From positions 1 through 34,503 of the forward strand of contig NZ_AQUR01000105.1 in the NCBI RefSeq assembly GCF_000372525.1: DNA of 34,503 bases, given 5' to 3'. Of the stretch, positions 8,985 through 15,282 are shown piece after piece. The position numbers and the translations under genes were made by a program. The first letter of the stretch is position 1. Every line of letters starts with the position of its first letter. Origin of the DNA: Cupriavidus neocaledonicus (lineage in GTDB: Bacteria; Pseudomonadota; Gammaproteobacteria; Burkholderiales; Burkholderiaceae). The notes under the pieces are model-generated. The model did no database searches, was not told the DNA's origin, and worked only from the letters and a program-made list of their open reading frames with translations.

Positions 8985-9281
8985 TCACTGCCGAGATGCC
9001 TGGATCGCGTCGGTTACCGCGGCGTCCTGCGAGATGGCGACGAGACCGCGCGTCATCACGTCGATGACCTCGGTGTGGCAGGGGTCGGAGCCGCTGGCCG
9101 CGGCACCGGTAACCATGTCCCGGTCGGTAACCATGCCGACCGCGCGCGTGCCATGGGGGGAATTTTCCGTGACGATCAGCGCGCCGACATGGCGGTCCCG
9201 CATCTGCACCGCCGCTTCCTGCAGCGTGCAAGACAGCGGTACGTGAACGGCCTTGGCCGAGCAGATATCCTGATCCCGCAT
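8985..9281 (-). CDS. CBS-domain protein, truncated in the second CBS motif
   Basis: 98 residues. The start is well supported by AAGGAG seven bases before the ATG. The first CBS motif (about 8-60) is complete, with QMRDRHVGALIVTE and AVGMVTDRDMV. The second begins with VIDVMTRGLVAISQDAAVTDAI and then stops, where homologues of about 140 residues would continue with the second adenosyl-binding half. No continuation is found in the other frames before the BON gene, only 91 bases away, so the 3' part has been deleted. In M. tuberculosis the DosR-regulon protein Hrp1 is such a CBS pair. Homodimerisation could still assemble one nucleotide site, but function is doubtful. It lies 24 bases after hsp20, in the same operon. 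Confidence 0.75.
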   Translation of the reverse strand: MRDQDICSAKAVHVPLSCTLQEAAVQMRDRHVGALIVTENSPHGTRAVGMVTDRDMVTGAAASGSDPCHTEVIDVMTRGLVAISQDAAVTDAIQASRQ

Positions 9282-9305
9282 GACATTCTCCTTGTCCGCG
9301 CCGCT

Positions 9306-9728
9306 TCAGCGGATGGTCACGCGCTGCTGCGGCGACGCTTCCTTTTTGGGTAGCACGACCCGCAGCACGCCGTCCTGGAAGCTGGCATCGATATTGTCTG
9401 TGTCGATGTTGCCGTCCAGGGTGAAGGCCCGCTGCATCGCGCCGCTATAACGCTCCTGACGAATCACGCGATCGCCTTCCTTGACCTCGGACGCCTTTTC
9501 CAGCTTGGCGGTAATCATGACCGTGCCGCGATCCACGCTGACGTTGATATCTTCCTTCTTCACGCCCGGCAAGTCCGCGGTGATGGCATAGCTGGCGTCG
9601 GATTCCGTCACGTCAACCTTGAAGGGCAGGTCGGCTTCCGCGCCCAGCCTCAGGTTGCGGAACATGCCCTGCAGCATGTCGCCAAGCGGTTCGATCGAGA
9701 ACGGGTCATAGCGTCGGATATTGCTCAT
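9306..9728 (-). CDS. Small heat shock protein Hsp20 (alpha-crystallin family)
   Basis: 140 residues from the ATG at 9728, with GGAGA five bases upstream. A short N-terminal arm (MSNIRRYDPFSIEPLGDML) is followed by the alpha-crystallin domain (about 32-130): FKVDVTESDASYAITADLPG, the INVSVDRGTVMITA strand, the ASFQDGVLRVVLPK strand, and a short tail ending VTIR. It is an ATP-independent holdase chaperone. It is the first gene of a minus-strand operon with CBS, BON and acyl-CoA synthetase-GNAT genes. A TGTCAGG palindrome lies 176 bases upstream and a weak FNR-like box at 9801. This parallels HspX of the DosR regulon and the Hsp20 genes of the Burkholderia lxa locus. Confidence 0.93.
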   Translation of the reverse strand: MSNIRRYDPFSIEPLGDMLQGMFRNLRLGAEADLPFKVDVTESDASYAITADLPGVKKEDINVSVDRGTVMITAKLEKASEVKEGDRVIRQERYSGAMQRAFTLDGNIDTDNIDASFQDGVLRVVLPKKEASPQQRVTIR

Positions 9729-9773
9729 CGTAGTCTCCGGAAATGCGGCATCAGTGCGAGCCGGGTCTCTTTC

Positions 9774-9814
9774 ACTCTGGCAAGCGCCGGGCATTTCGAC
9801 TTGTCTTGCATCAA
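9774..9814 (-). promoter_or_regulatory. Weak FNR-like promoter candidate for the hsp20 operon
   Basis: Read on the minus strand, TTGAT-GCAA-GACAA has one perfect half-site and one poor one (9801-9814). At the standard 28.5-base offset lies CAGAGT (9774-9779), which keeps the conserved A2 and T6 of a -10. It is much weaker than the other FNR promoters here, so activation may rely on the palindrome at 9904. Confidence 0.35.
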
Positions 9815-9903
9815 GCCGATAGAAGATTACGTTCGCGCTCCCCCGCAAAGCCGGATGTCGGGCATCCCGCCTGCCGAGGCGCCGGAGGTCCTGGTCAGCC
9901 CTG

Positions 9904-9921
9904 TGTCAGGGAAACCTGACA
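9904..9921. promoter_or_regulatory. Perfect palindrome TGTCAGG-N4-CCTGACA (proposed operator, site 2)
   Basis: TGTCAGG-GAAA-CCTGACA matches site 1 in both half-sites and spacer length. It lies in the 356-base space between the divergent hsp20 operon (start 9728) and the FNR-type regulator (start 10085) and could serve both. No other clear promoter is visible in this space apart from a CATACT -10-like stretch near 9987 for the rightward gene. Confidence 0.7.
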
Positions 9922-10084
9922 GGACGGTCCGCAATACTGACGAACAACTCAGCGGAGCCTTCTAGGAAGGGGAAGGGCGTCCACCCATACTTACGGTCAA
10001 AAGAACTTGGCACAGGTAGATGCAGACCTCCGACAGGCGGGTAACAGCGGGTCGGAACAGGATGGCCACAGGCCGGAGACAACC

Positions 10085-10876
10085 ATGTATGAGATGCTCA
10101 GCAAGGCCGAAGTGCTTACCGACGCGGCCGATACCTTTGCCTCGTGCGAGCCCCGCCCGCCCGTGCCGGCGTCACGGCCTGCCGCGGCAGGCGCCGGAGC
10201 GCGCTGCGCCAGTTGCATGATGCGGCACATCTGCATGGCTGCAAGCCTGGAAGCCGATGACGTGGAGCGGCTCGATCGTGCCATGCAGGGGTGGCGGACG
10301 GTCAGGCACAACGAACGGCTGTTCCGCGCCGGCGATCCGTTCCGCAGTCTCTACGCCGTGCGGGCCGGCTCCTTCAAGACCGTTGTGACGCCGGAGCGCG
10401 GCAAGGAGCATATCTCGGGCTTTTTCATGGCCGGTGACGCCATCGGCATGGACGGCATTTGCGATGAGACGCACGCTTGCGACGCCATTGCCCTGGAGGA
10501 CAGCGTGGTTTGCGTACTGCCCTACCATCTGCTCGAGGCGCTCTGCCGCGAGATCAAGCCGTTGCAGCGGCAGTTCCACCGCATGCTCAGCGCCGAGATT
10601 GTCCGCGAGGCAAACCAGATGATGCTGCTGGGCAACATGTCGGCCGAGCAGCGTGTCGCCAGCTTTTTGCTTGGCATTTCCGCGCGCCATCGCGCCCGCG
10701 GCTACTCGGCCACATCTTTCGTCCTGCGCATGACTCGCGAGGACATCGGCAGCTACCTTGGCGTGACGCTCGAAACGGTGAGCCGGACCTTGTCCAAATT
10801 CCAGCACGAGGGCTTGCTGGCCGTGCAAGGCAAGTCGCTCGAGCTGCTGAACCTTGACGCGCTGGACGCGCGCTAG
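10085..10876 (+). CDS. FNR-type oxygen-sensing transcription regulator (Crp/Fnr family)
   Basis: 263 residues from the ATG at 10085, with GGAGA upstream. An N-terminal Cys cluster Cys41-x2-Cys44-x5-Cys50 plus Cys143 (in DSVVCVLPY) reproduces the four [4Fe-4S] ligands of E. coli FNR (C20, C23, C29, C122). A cNMP-type beta-roll (about 75-160) and a dimer helix follow. The helix-turn-helix contains MTREDIGSYLGVTLETVSR; the Glu, Ser and Arg of ETVSR are those that read TTGAT in FNR, which predicts binding to TTGAT-N4-ATCAA. Boxes of that type with a fixed -10 spacing stand before many genes in this window, so it is probably the local anaerobic activator. The N-terminus is longer than in E. coli FNR by about 20 residues. 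Chromosomal FNR homologues of the host could share the sites. Confidence 0.95.
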   Translation: MYEMLSKAEVLTDAADTFASCEPRPPVPASRPAAAGAGARCASCMMRHICMAASLEADDVERLDRAMQGWRTVRHNERLFRAGDPFRSLYAVRAGSFKTVVTPERGKEHISGFFMAGDAIGMDGICDETHACDAIALEDSVVCVLPYHLLEALCREIKPLQRQFHRMLSAEIVREANQMMLLGNMSAEQRVASFLLGISARHRARGYSATSFVLRMTREDIGSYLGVTLETVSRTLSKFQHEGLLAVQGKSLELLNLDALDAR

Positions 10877-11035
10877 TCCCGCTCCTCTGGTCCAGGTGAA
10901 AAATGCAAGCAGGCCGGGCAGAAAGGAGGTCGCCGGCTACGCCGGCGATATCAGCCCACGCCTGCCAAGCACTGCCTGCGGCGGATCCGATCATCATGAG
11001 TCCATCGGGACTTCCCAGTGGAAGCCGCAACGGCC

Positions 11036-11076
11036 TTGACACGCGTCAATAGCGCGGCGGTGCGCTGTCCTACGCT
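11036..11076 (+). promoter_or_regulatory. FNR-type class II promoter of the USP-DUF1488 genes
   Basis: TTGAC-ACGC-GTCAA (11036-11049) is a perfect palindrome. TACGCT at 11071-11076 is the same -10 sequence at the same 28.5-base offset as upstream of the cation ATPase. The predicted transcript start is near 11084, about 28 bases before the ATG at 11112. Confidence 0.82.
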
Positions 11077-11111
11077 GAAATCAATACCTAGACTTCCCCG
11101 GAGCCCCAGCC

Positions 11112-11564
11112 ATGTATCACCGCATCCTTGTTGCCATGGACGGCGGCGCCGCATCGGAACTGGCGCTGGATCAGGCGATGGTGATTGCACAAGCCTGCGA
11201 GGCGGAAGTGGAGGTAGTCTACGTCGTCGATGATCGCAGCCCATTCATGGACGTGACAGGCCTGGATCCGGTGAGGTTGGTGGAGGATCTCACCACCGCC
11301 GGGGAGAGCGTGCTTGCCGCCGCACGGGGCCGGCTGGCCGCGGGCCATGTTCGCCATGCCACCCGGTTGCTCGGCAAGCCGATGGTACAGGAGGATATCG
11401 CCATGACCATCGCGACAGAAGCCAACGCCTGGGGCGCGGACCTGATTGTCATGGGCACGCATGGTCGCCAGGGCGTCCGGCGTCTGGTCATGGGCAGCGT
11501 TGCGCGCGGGGTCCTCGCCGAGGCGCTCGCGCCGGTATTGCTGGTGCGGGCCCAACCAGCTTAA
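11112..11564 (+). CDS. Universal stress protein, single UspA domain
   Basis: 150 residues. The N-terminus MYHRILVAMDGG carries the first strand and the nucleotide-contacting Asp. The C-terminal GTHGRQGVRRLVMGSVA fits the ATP-binding pattern G-x2-G-x9-G-S, so it belongs to the ATP-binding USP group. It is the first gene after the FNR promoter at 11036 and is followed after 38 bases by the DUF1488 gene. USPs of this type are upregulated by hypoxia in Pseudomonas (ANR), Burkholderia (lxa) and Mycobacterium (DosR) and support survival without growth. It acts in the cytoplasm. Confidence 0.95.
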   Translation: MYHRILVAMDGGAASELALDQAMVIAQACEAEVEVVYVVDDRSPFMDVTGLDPVRLVEDLTTAGESVLAAARGRLAAGHVRHATRLLGKPMVQEDIAMTIATEANAWGADLIVMGTHGRQGVRRLVMGSVARGVLAEALAPVLLVRAQPA

Positions 11565-11602
11565 GCCATTGCGATTCTGGAGGGGCATCACGCCAGTCAG
11601 CT

Positions 11603-11881
11603 ATGTCCAAGATCGACTTCATCTGCGATGTACCGGAATATTGCCCGACGGGGCCAAGCTTGCAGTGCCCCGTGAAGGTGGACGGGGTACCGGCGGTCTA
11701 TGAAATCACTGCGGAGGCGCTCGAAGAGCATTTTGGCGCGCGCTCCTACCGCAGCGAAGACCTGGTTCCCGCATTCCAGCGCCACCGCCAGGACATCGAA
11801 CAAGTGGCTGGATCCTTGTTCGAGATGACGGGCGCGAAGCATATCGTGCTGCACAGCGGGCATTTCCGCTTTGCGGTGTGA
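11603..11881 (+). CDS. DUF1488 family protein
   Basis: 92 residues. The pattern of a short beta-rich N-terminus (LQCPVKVDGVPAVYEITAEA), LEEHFGA, and a following helix AFQRHRQDIEQVA fits DUF1488, small proteins of unknown function common in Burkholderiales. It follows the USP by 38 bases and is presumably co-transcribed from the FNR promoter. Its TGA overlaps the ATG of a possible lipoprotein frame (TGATG). Confidence 0.75.
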   Translation: MSKIDFICDVPEYCPTGPSLQCPVKVDGVPAVYEITAEALEEHFGARSYRSEDLVPAFQRHRQDIEQVAGSLFEMTGAKHIVLHSGHFRFAV

Positions 11882-12303
11882 TGGGGGCCGTTGCCATGGC
11901 GTCCCAGCCCCGGTGCCCTGGTCCGTCAGGCCGCCAGGTATGGCGCACGCTTGCCGTGGCCGCATTGGCGGCGCTTTGCAGCGCCTGCACTTCAGTGCCG
12001 GATTTCTGGCGGCAGCCGAGACCGCGCGCCGCGGCGCACGTGCCAGTTGTCCCGGCTGCGGCATACCCGCTGTCCTTCGGTGGCGCATGGCTAATCGTGG
12101 TGCAGGTCGATGCCGAAGCCTCCGGCCAGCTCGCAATCTACGATGCCTGCCGCATAGGCAAAGAGCCATTCTTCGGCCTGTTTCAGGCTGGCGGGAGGGT
12201 CGGGCCAGTCCGGCGTAAAGCGTATGCCGAGAGTACCGTCCGGCGCTTTGAGTTCTACCCGACCGCACGGCGTGCCGGGCACGACGGTGTCCGGCACGCA
12301 TAG
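11881..12303 (+). CDS. Possible lipoprotein, doubtful; 3' half antisense to another gene
   Basis: The frame starts at the ATG overlapping the DUF1488 stop. It shows an Arg-containing head, a hydrophobic stretch LAVAALAALCSAC and a lipobox-like Cys, which suggests a lipoprotein signal. From about 12091 onward it overlaps a convincing gene on the other strand for over 200 bases, and its sequence there looks like a shadow. Either only the first 70 or so residues are a decayed lipoprotein remnant, or the signal is chance. I see no known domain. Confidence 0.3.
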   Translation: MGAVAMASQPRCPGPSGRQVWRTLAVAALAALCSACTSVPDFWRQPRPRAAAHVPVVPAAAYPLSFGGAWLIVVQVDAEASGQLAIYDACRIGKEPFFGLFQAGGRVGPVRRKAYAESTVRRFEFYPTARRAGHDGVRHA

Positions 12304-12345
12304 AACGATCTGAAATCCCTTGTACGAACATTGTGCTTCGGTCAT
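12091..12345 (-). CDS. Small conserved-looking hypothetical protein
   Basis: 84 residues: MTEAQCSYKGFQIVLCVPD, then a beta-rich segment (GRVELKAPDGTLGIRF) and a helix with LKQAEEWLFAYAAGIVD. The composition is that of a real soluble protein and the third positions are GC-rich, in contrast to the opposite frame. There is a GGAGG-like stretch (CCGGAGGCCGGG) before the ATG. The pattern of a short antiparallel sheet followed by a helix ending in DCEL resembles small unknown proteins found near USPs in Cupriavidus, but I cannot name a family. Confidence 0.6.
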   Translation of the reverse strand: MTEAQCSYKGFQIVLCVPDTVVPGTPCGRVELKAPDGTLGIRFTPDWPDPPASLKQAEEWLFAYAAGIVDCELAGGFGIDLHHD

Positions 12346-12503
12346 ACCCGGCCTCCGGAAGGATCAGGGGCATGCCACCCGATCGTGACTGCGGGCCCCT
12401 ACGAGGCAATCATAGCCCTGGCATTGGAAGAGGTCTGCCCGTTACCTGCCGTTGAAGGACCGGCGCCGGCCGTACGACAGGGCTTGCTTGATGGAGACAG
12501 CTG

Positions 12504-13343
12504 ATGGACTACGCCACGATCCTGGTTCACCTGGACGCCAGCCGGCGCGTGTACCAGCGACTGCACCTTGCCACGCAACTTGCAGTGCAATTCCAGTCGA
12601 CGCTGGTGGGCTTGCTCGCCGTCGGCAAGCCCGATCCCGCCGGCATGCGCTATCTGGTCGACGGCGACCGCTATCTCGCTTCCTATAACGAATGGCAGTA
12701 CCAGGTCGGCGAACGGGCGCGGAGTGCGCTGAGGGATGCCACCGATGGGACGGCCGTTACGACGCAATGGCTGGCCCCGGACTGGGCGACCGCTGCCACG
12801 ATCCAGGCAGAGGCTCGCCTGGCAGACCTGGTCGTGCTCGGACAGCATGAACCGGCTGACGAAGACGCGTACAAGGAGCCGGCCTTCGTCGAATCCATTG
12901 TTCTGGAATGTGGGCGACCTGTACTGGTCGTACCGTACGCGGGATGGTTTCCCGGTATTGGAAAGACGATCCTGGTGGCCTGGAACGGGAGCCGCGAGTC
13001 TGCCCGCGCCATCGACGACGCTCTGCCGCTTCTCAGGCGTGCGGAGACGGTCAGCGTGGTGTCATGGACGCCGTCAAGCGCGCTGACATATCCATGGTTG
13101 TCGCCACCGCAATATGCGGTGGAATGGCTGGCGCGTCATGGGGTGACGGCGCAACTGCAGAGCTTTCCGGTCGACGCTGGCGAGGATATCGGGCAACTGC
13201 TCCTGTCGCATGCGGCAGACCGGAATGCAGACTTGATCGTCATGGGGGCCTACGGCCATAGTCGAATCCGGGAACTGGCGCTGGGCGGCGTCACCCGGAC
13301 ACTACTCCAGTCGATGACAGTACCGGTGTTCATGTCGCACTGA
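12504..13343 (+). CDS. Universal stress protein with two tandem UspA domains
   Basis: 279 residues with GGAGA before the ATG. Domain 1 (about 1-145) begins MDYATILVHLDASRR and has a worn nucleotide loop (LVVLGQHEPADED). Domain 2 (about 150-279) has GKTILVAWNGSRESARAI and the loop MGAYGHSRIRELALGGVT. Only the second domain keeps a recognisable G-x2-x-G loop, and a Tyr replaces the usual His of GxHG. Tandem USPs of this class are common in environmental proteobacteria. I see no FNR box directly upstream; a TAC-rich stretch lies near 12436 without a partner site. Transcription may come from elsewhere. Confidence 0.92.
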   Translation: MDYATILVHLDASRRVYQRLHLATQLAVQFQSTLVGLLAVGKPDPAGMRYLVDGDRYLASYNEWQYQVGERARSALRDATDGTAVTTQWLAPDWATAATIQAEARLADLVVLGQHEPADEDAYKEPAFVESIVLECGRPVLVVPYAGWFPGIGKTILVAWNGSRESARAIDDALPLLRRAETVSVVSWTPSSALTYPWLSPPQYAVEWLARHGVTAQLQSFPVDAGEDIGQLLLSHAADRNADLIVMGAYGHSRIRELALGGVTRTLLQSMTVPVFMSH

Positions 13344-13457
13344 ACAGGCGCCGATCCAAGCATTAGCGATGCATGTTAGTGACGCAGCGCTATCGGGCGA
13401 TGGGCAGGCTGGGTGAAGCCGCACTTGGCCGCCGCGCATCGCCGCGCCTGAAAACGG

Positions 13458-13646
13458 TCAGAAAGGCCGACCTGCCTCCAGGGTCTCCCGCACGGCGGCA
13501 ATATGATCCCCGGCTGCGCTGACCGCCATCTCCAGCTCCAGTTCGCTGCAATGCAGCTCCCGGCACCAGTACTGCACCTCCAGCGGATCTATCAAATTGA
13601 CGCGACCCGGGTCCAGTGGCCTGCTCTCGCACTTTTCGTTGCTCAT
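13458..13646 (-). CDS. DUF3606 family small protein
   Basis: 62 residues preceded by GAGGT nine bases before the ATG. The core RVNLIDPLEVQYWCRELHCS, followed by LEMAVSAAGDHIAAVRETL, is the DUF3606 pattern (Arg/Ile-Asn, x-x-YW-x-x-EL, V-G/A...V...L). These are small basic or acidic helical proteins of unknown function found near stress genes in proteobacteria. The neighbour upstream on the same strand is another small unknown gene. Confidence 0.8.
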   Translation of the reverse strand: MSNEKCESRPLDPGRVNLIDPLEVQYWCRELHCSELELEMAVSAAGDHIAAVRETLEAGRPF

Positions 13647-13761
13647 GCTTGACCTCTATTCGTAGTGGTTTCGCGTGACGCGCCCGCAGTCCAGTTTGCC
13701 GGCGACGTCCACGAGGGGCTCCATCGCGGCAAGCCGCAAAGCGGGCAGGGCGCCCTTACGG

Positions 13762-14004
13762 CTAGCGTAGATCGTACTCGCGCATCATTTCGGCGGTGAC
13801 GGCGCGCACGGTGGTCAGGCAAGCCGCCGGTACGGCAGGAAAGCCATCGATGGTCCAGTTGCAGCCACCGTTGGCTGCCGTGTCGACACGGCGCGGCAAC
13901 GGGATGCTGCAGTCGCGGAAGGCGTCGCCAAGGTCGGCGCACTCGTGCACGCGCCGCAGGATTTCGTCGCGGATCTGCTCCGCACTGCCGAGATTCTTGA
14001 TCAT
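13762..14004 (-). CDS. Small hypothetical protein (80 aa)
   Basis: The frame is open much further upstream, but the ATG at 14004 has GGAGG nine bases before it and the sequence becomes protein-like only there: MIKNLGSAEQIRDEILRRVH, then a Cys-containing segment ECADLGDAFRDCSIPLPRR and a strand NGGCNWTIDGF, ending in a helix VRAVTAEMMREYDLR. The three Cys could matter. It resembles small unknown proteins of Burkholderiales with an IRDEI...R...H start. It lies 115 bases upstream of the DUF3606 gene on the same strand and may be co-transcribed with it. Confidence 0.6.
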   Translation of the reverse strand: MIKNLGSAEQIRDEILRRVHECADLGDAFRDCSIPLPRRVDTAANGGCNWTIDGFPAVPAACLTTVRAVTAEMMREYDLR

Positions 14005-14228
14005 GTCGCAGATCCTCCAGCGGTGGTTCTGTGGTTGGAACGCCGTACCTGCGCGCTGCAACGTCATGTGCTCAGCCAGATGGTCGATGGCCCTGGCACC
14101 GGTATGGGTCAATCTAGACGCTGCACCCGGATGCGGATTGCGCTGTATCAAGAGGGCCGCGGTATGGCAAAACGCCGGCGCAAAGTCCTGAAACCGGTGC
14201 AGCACGCAGCGGGGATCGTCGCTCAGCC

Positions 14229-14269
14229 TTGACGCGAATCAACGCCATCAGCGCTCTGTCACCTACCTT
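14229..14269 (+). promoter_or_regulatory. FNR-type class II promoter of the USP-lipoprotein fusion
   Basis: TTGAC-GCGA-ATCAA (14229-14242) is followed at the standard 28.5-base offset by TACCTT (14264-14269). The predicted transcript start is near 14276, downstream of the first in-frame start at 14272, so translation should begin at the ATG at 14305. Confidence 0.8.
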
Positions 14270-14304
14270 GTTTGTACGAGGAAACCGAAACGCCGGAAAC
14301 ACCA

Positions 14305-15024
14305 ATGTGCCGCCCCATTCTTCCTGCCACCGATGGCAGCCATTGCGCCGCGTCGGCGCCCGGGAAAGCCCTTGCGCGGGCGCGGGGCACGCAAGCGGAA
14401 GCCTATGCGTGCGTCGTCGCGGACAGCCGTGACCTGGTTGCCAGCTTCATCCAAGCCGCCTTGGCGTCGCTGCCGTCATGGGTAAGCGGGTGGTCCAGCG
14501 CGGCCCAGGCCATGCTGCGCATTGGATGGCTGCTGGCCGCGATGATGCCGCTATGGGCCTCGGCGCTCACCGGGTGCGCAATTCACTACGATCCCGGGGG
14601 CGTTGGCAACGCCGCCATGGTGCCGAATGGGGTCATGTACGCATCCGGGGGAAACGATGAGGCCGATACCAAAGCGATGCTGGCCATCGCCGACCGGTTC
14701 AATGTCCGGCTGACGATCGTGGACGCGGTACGCGGCGAGCCGCTCCCGGGAACCGCCGTCTTCCTGGCCGGCAAGAGCGGGGGGGCGACCTTGCATGTCA
14801 CGGAAGCGGGGCCGATGTTCTATCTTCAGCTCCCGGCGGGGGATTACCGGCTTGCCATTGGCTATCAGGATTGGCTGCAGTTGACGGATATCGTCGTGGA
14901 CGGACAGCCGCTGGATATGACGTTCCGCATGCCGGCGGAGGTGCCAACGGAGAACTGGCTGTTCTGCCGCAGCGAACCCGCGCATCATGTGGTAGGCGGC
15001 AGCACGCGTCACCGCTTCGCATAG
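14305..15024 (+). CDS. USP N-terminal fragment fused in frame to a lipoprotein domain
   Basis: 239 residues from 14305. Residues 1-48 read as the start of a USP (MCRPILPATDGSHCAASAPG, then AEAYACVVADSRDLVASF). The rest of a USP is missing. At residue 70 a second start-like sequence appears (ATG at 14512, MLRIGWLLAAMMPLWASALTGC), a clear lipoprotein signal with lipobox LTGC, followed by a carboxypeptidase-regulatory-like beta domain (about 110-210: FNVRLTIVDAVRGEPLPGTA, GDYRLAIGYQ). The lipoprotein part is a close paralogue of 28412-28900. An internal deletion in a USP-lipoprotein pair most simply explains the fusion. Whether the cell makes the whole chain or only the lipoprotein from 14512 is unclear; the internal start lacks a strong ribosome binding site. 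Confidence 0.7.
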   Translation: MCRPILPATDGSHCAASAPGKALARARGTQAEAYACVVADSRDLVASFIQAALASLPSWVSGWSSAAQAMLRIGWLLAAMMPLWASALTGCAIHYDPGGVGNAAMVPNGVMYASGGNDEADTKAMLAIADRFNVRLTIVDAVRGEPLPGTAVFLAGKSGGATLHVTEAGPMFYLQLPAGDYRLAIGYQDWLQLTDIVVDGQPLDMTFRMPAEVPTENWLFCRSEPAHHVVGGSTRHRFA

Positions 15025-15206
15025 CGCGTCGAACAGCGCCTCGTCGCCGGCCAGGTGAGCCGACCAAGTGAAATGGCATGGCGCTAGAGGCACATTTTGC
15101 CAATTGATCAGTCGAACTCGCAAAAGCATGGGCGCACAAGATAAGCGCCATTCAGAGCCGGCTTTCCTTTGAGGCGGCAGAGTATCGGCTCGCCCACACA
15201 TTTTGG

Positions 15207-15234
15207 TTGCGCTGAGAACACCCCGAGCTATATT
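15207..15234 (+). promoter_or_regulatory. Candidate sigma-70 promoter of the histidine kinase
   Basis: TATATT at 15229-15234 with TTGCGC at 15207-15212, spacer 16. It would start transcription near 15241, 42 bases before the ATG at 15283. No FNR box or TGTCAGG palindrome is seen here, which fits a sensor made at all times. The rest of 15025-15282 holds nothing I recognise. Confidence 0.4.
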
Positions 15235-15282
15235 GCTGTTCAGAATCCTGCCACACGCACGCGACAGCCTGAAGTTGCCCGT

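Noticed and set aside
10006..10022. Sigma-54-like sequence (TGGCAC ... TGC) upstream of the FNR gene
   Set aside because: The distance between the GG and GC elements is 11 bases where 10 is required, so it does not fit a sigma-54 promoter.
15106..15120. TTGAT half-site upstream of the histidine kinase
   Set aside because: The second half (CGAAC) does not match and no -10 stands at the usual offset.
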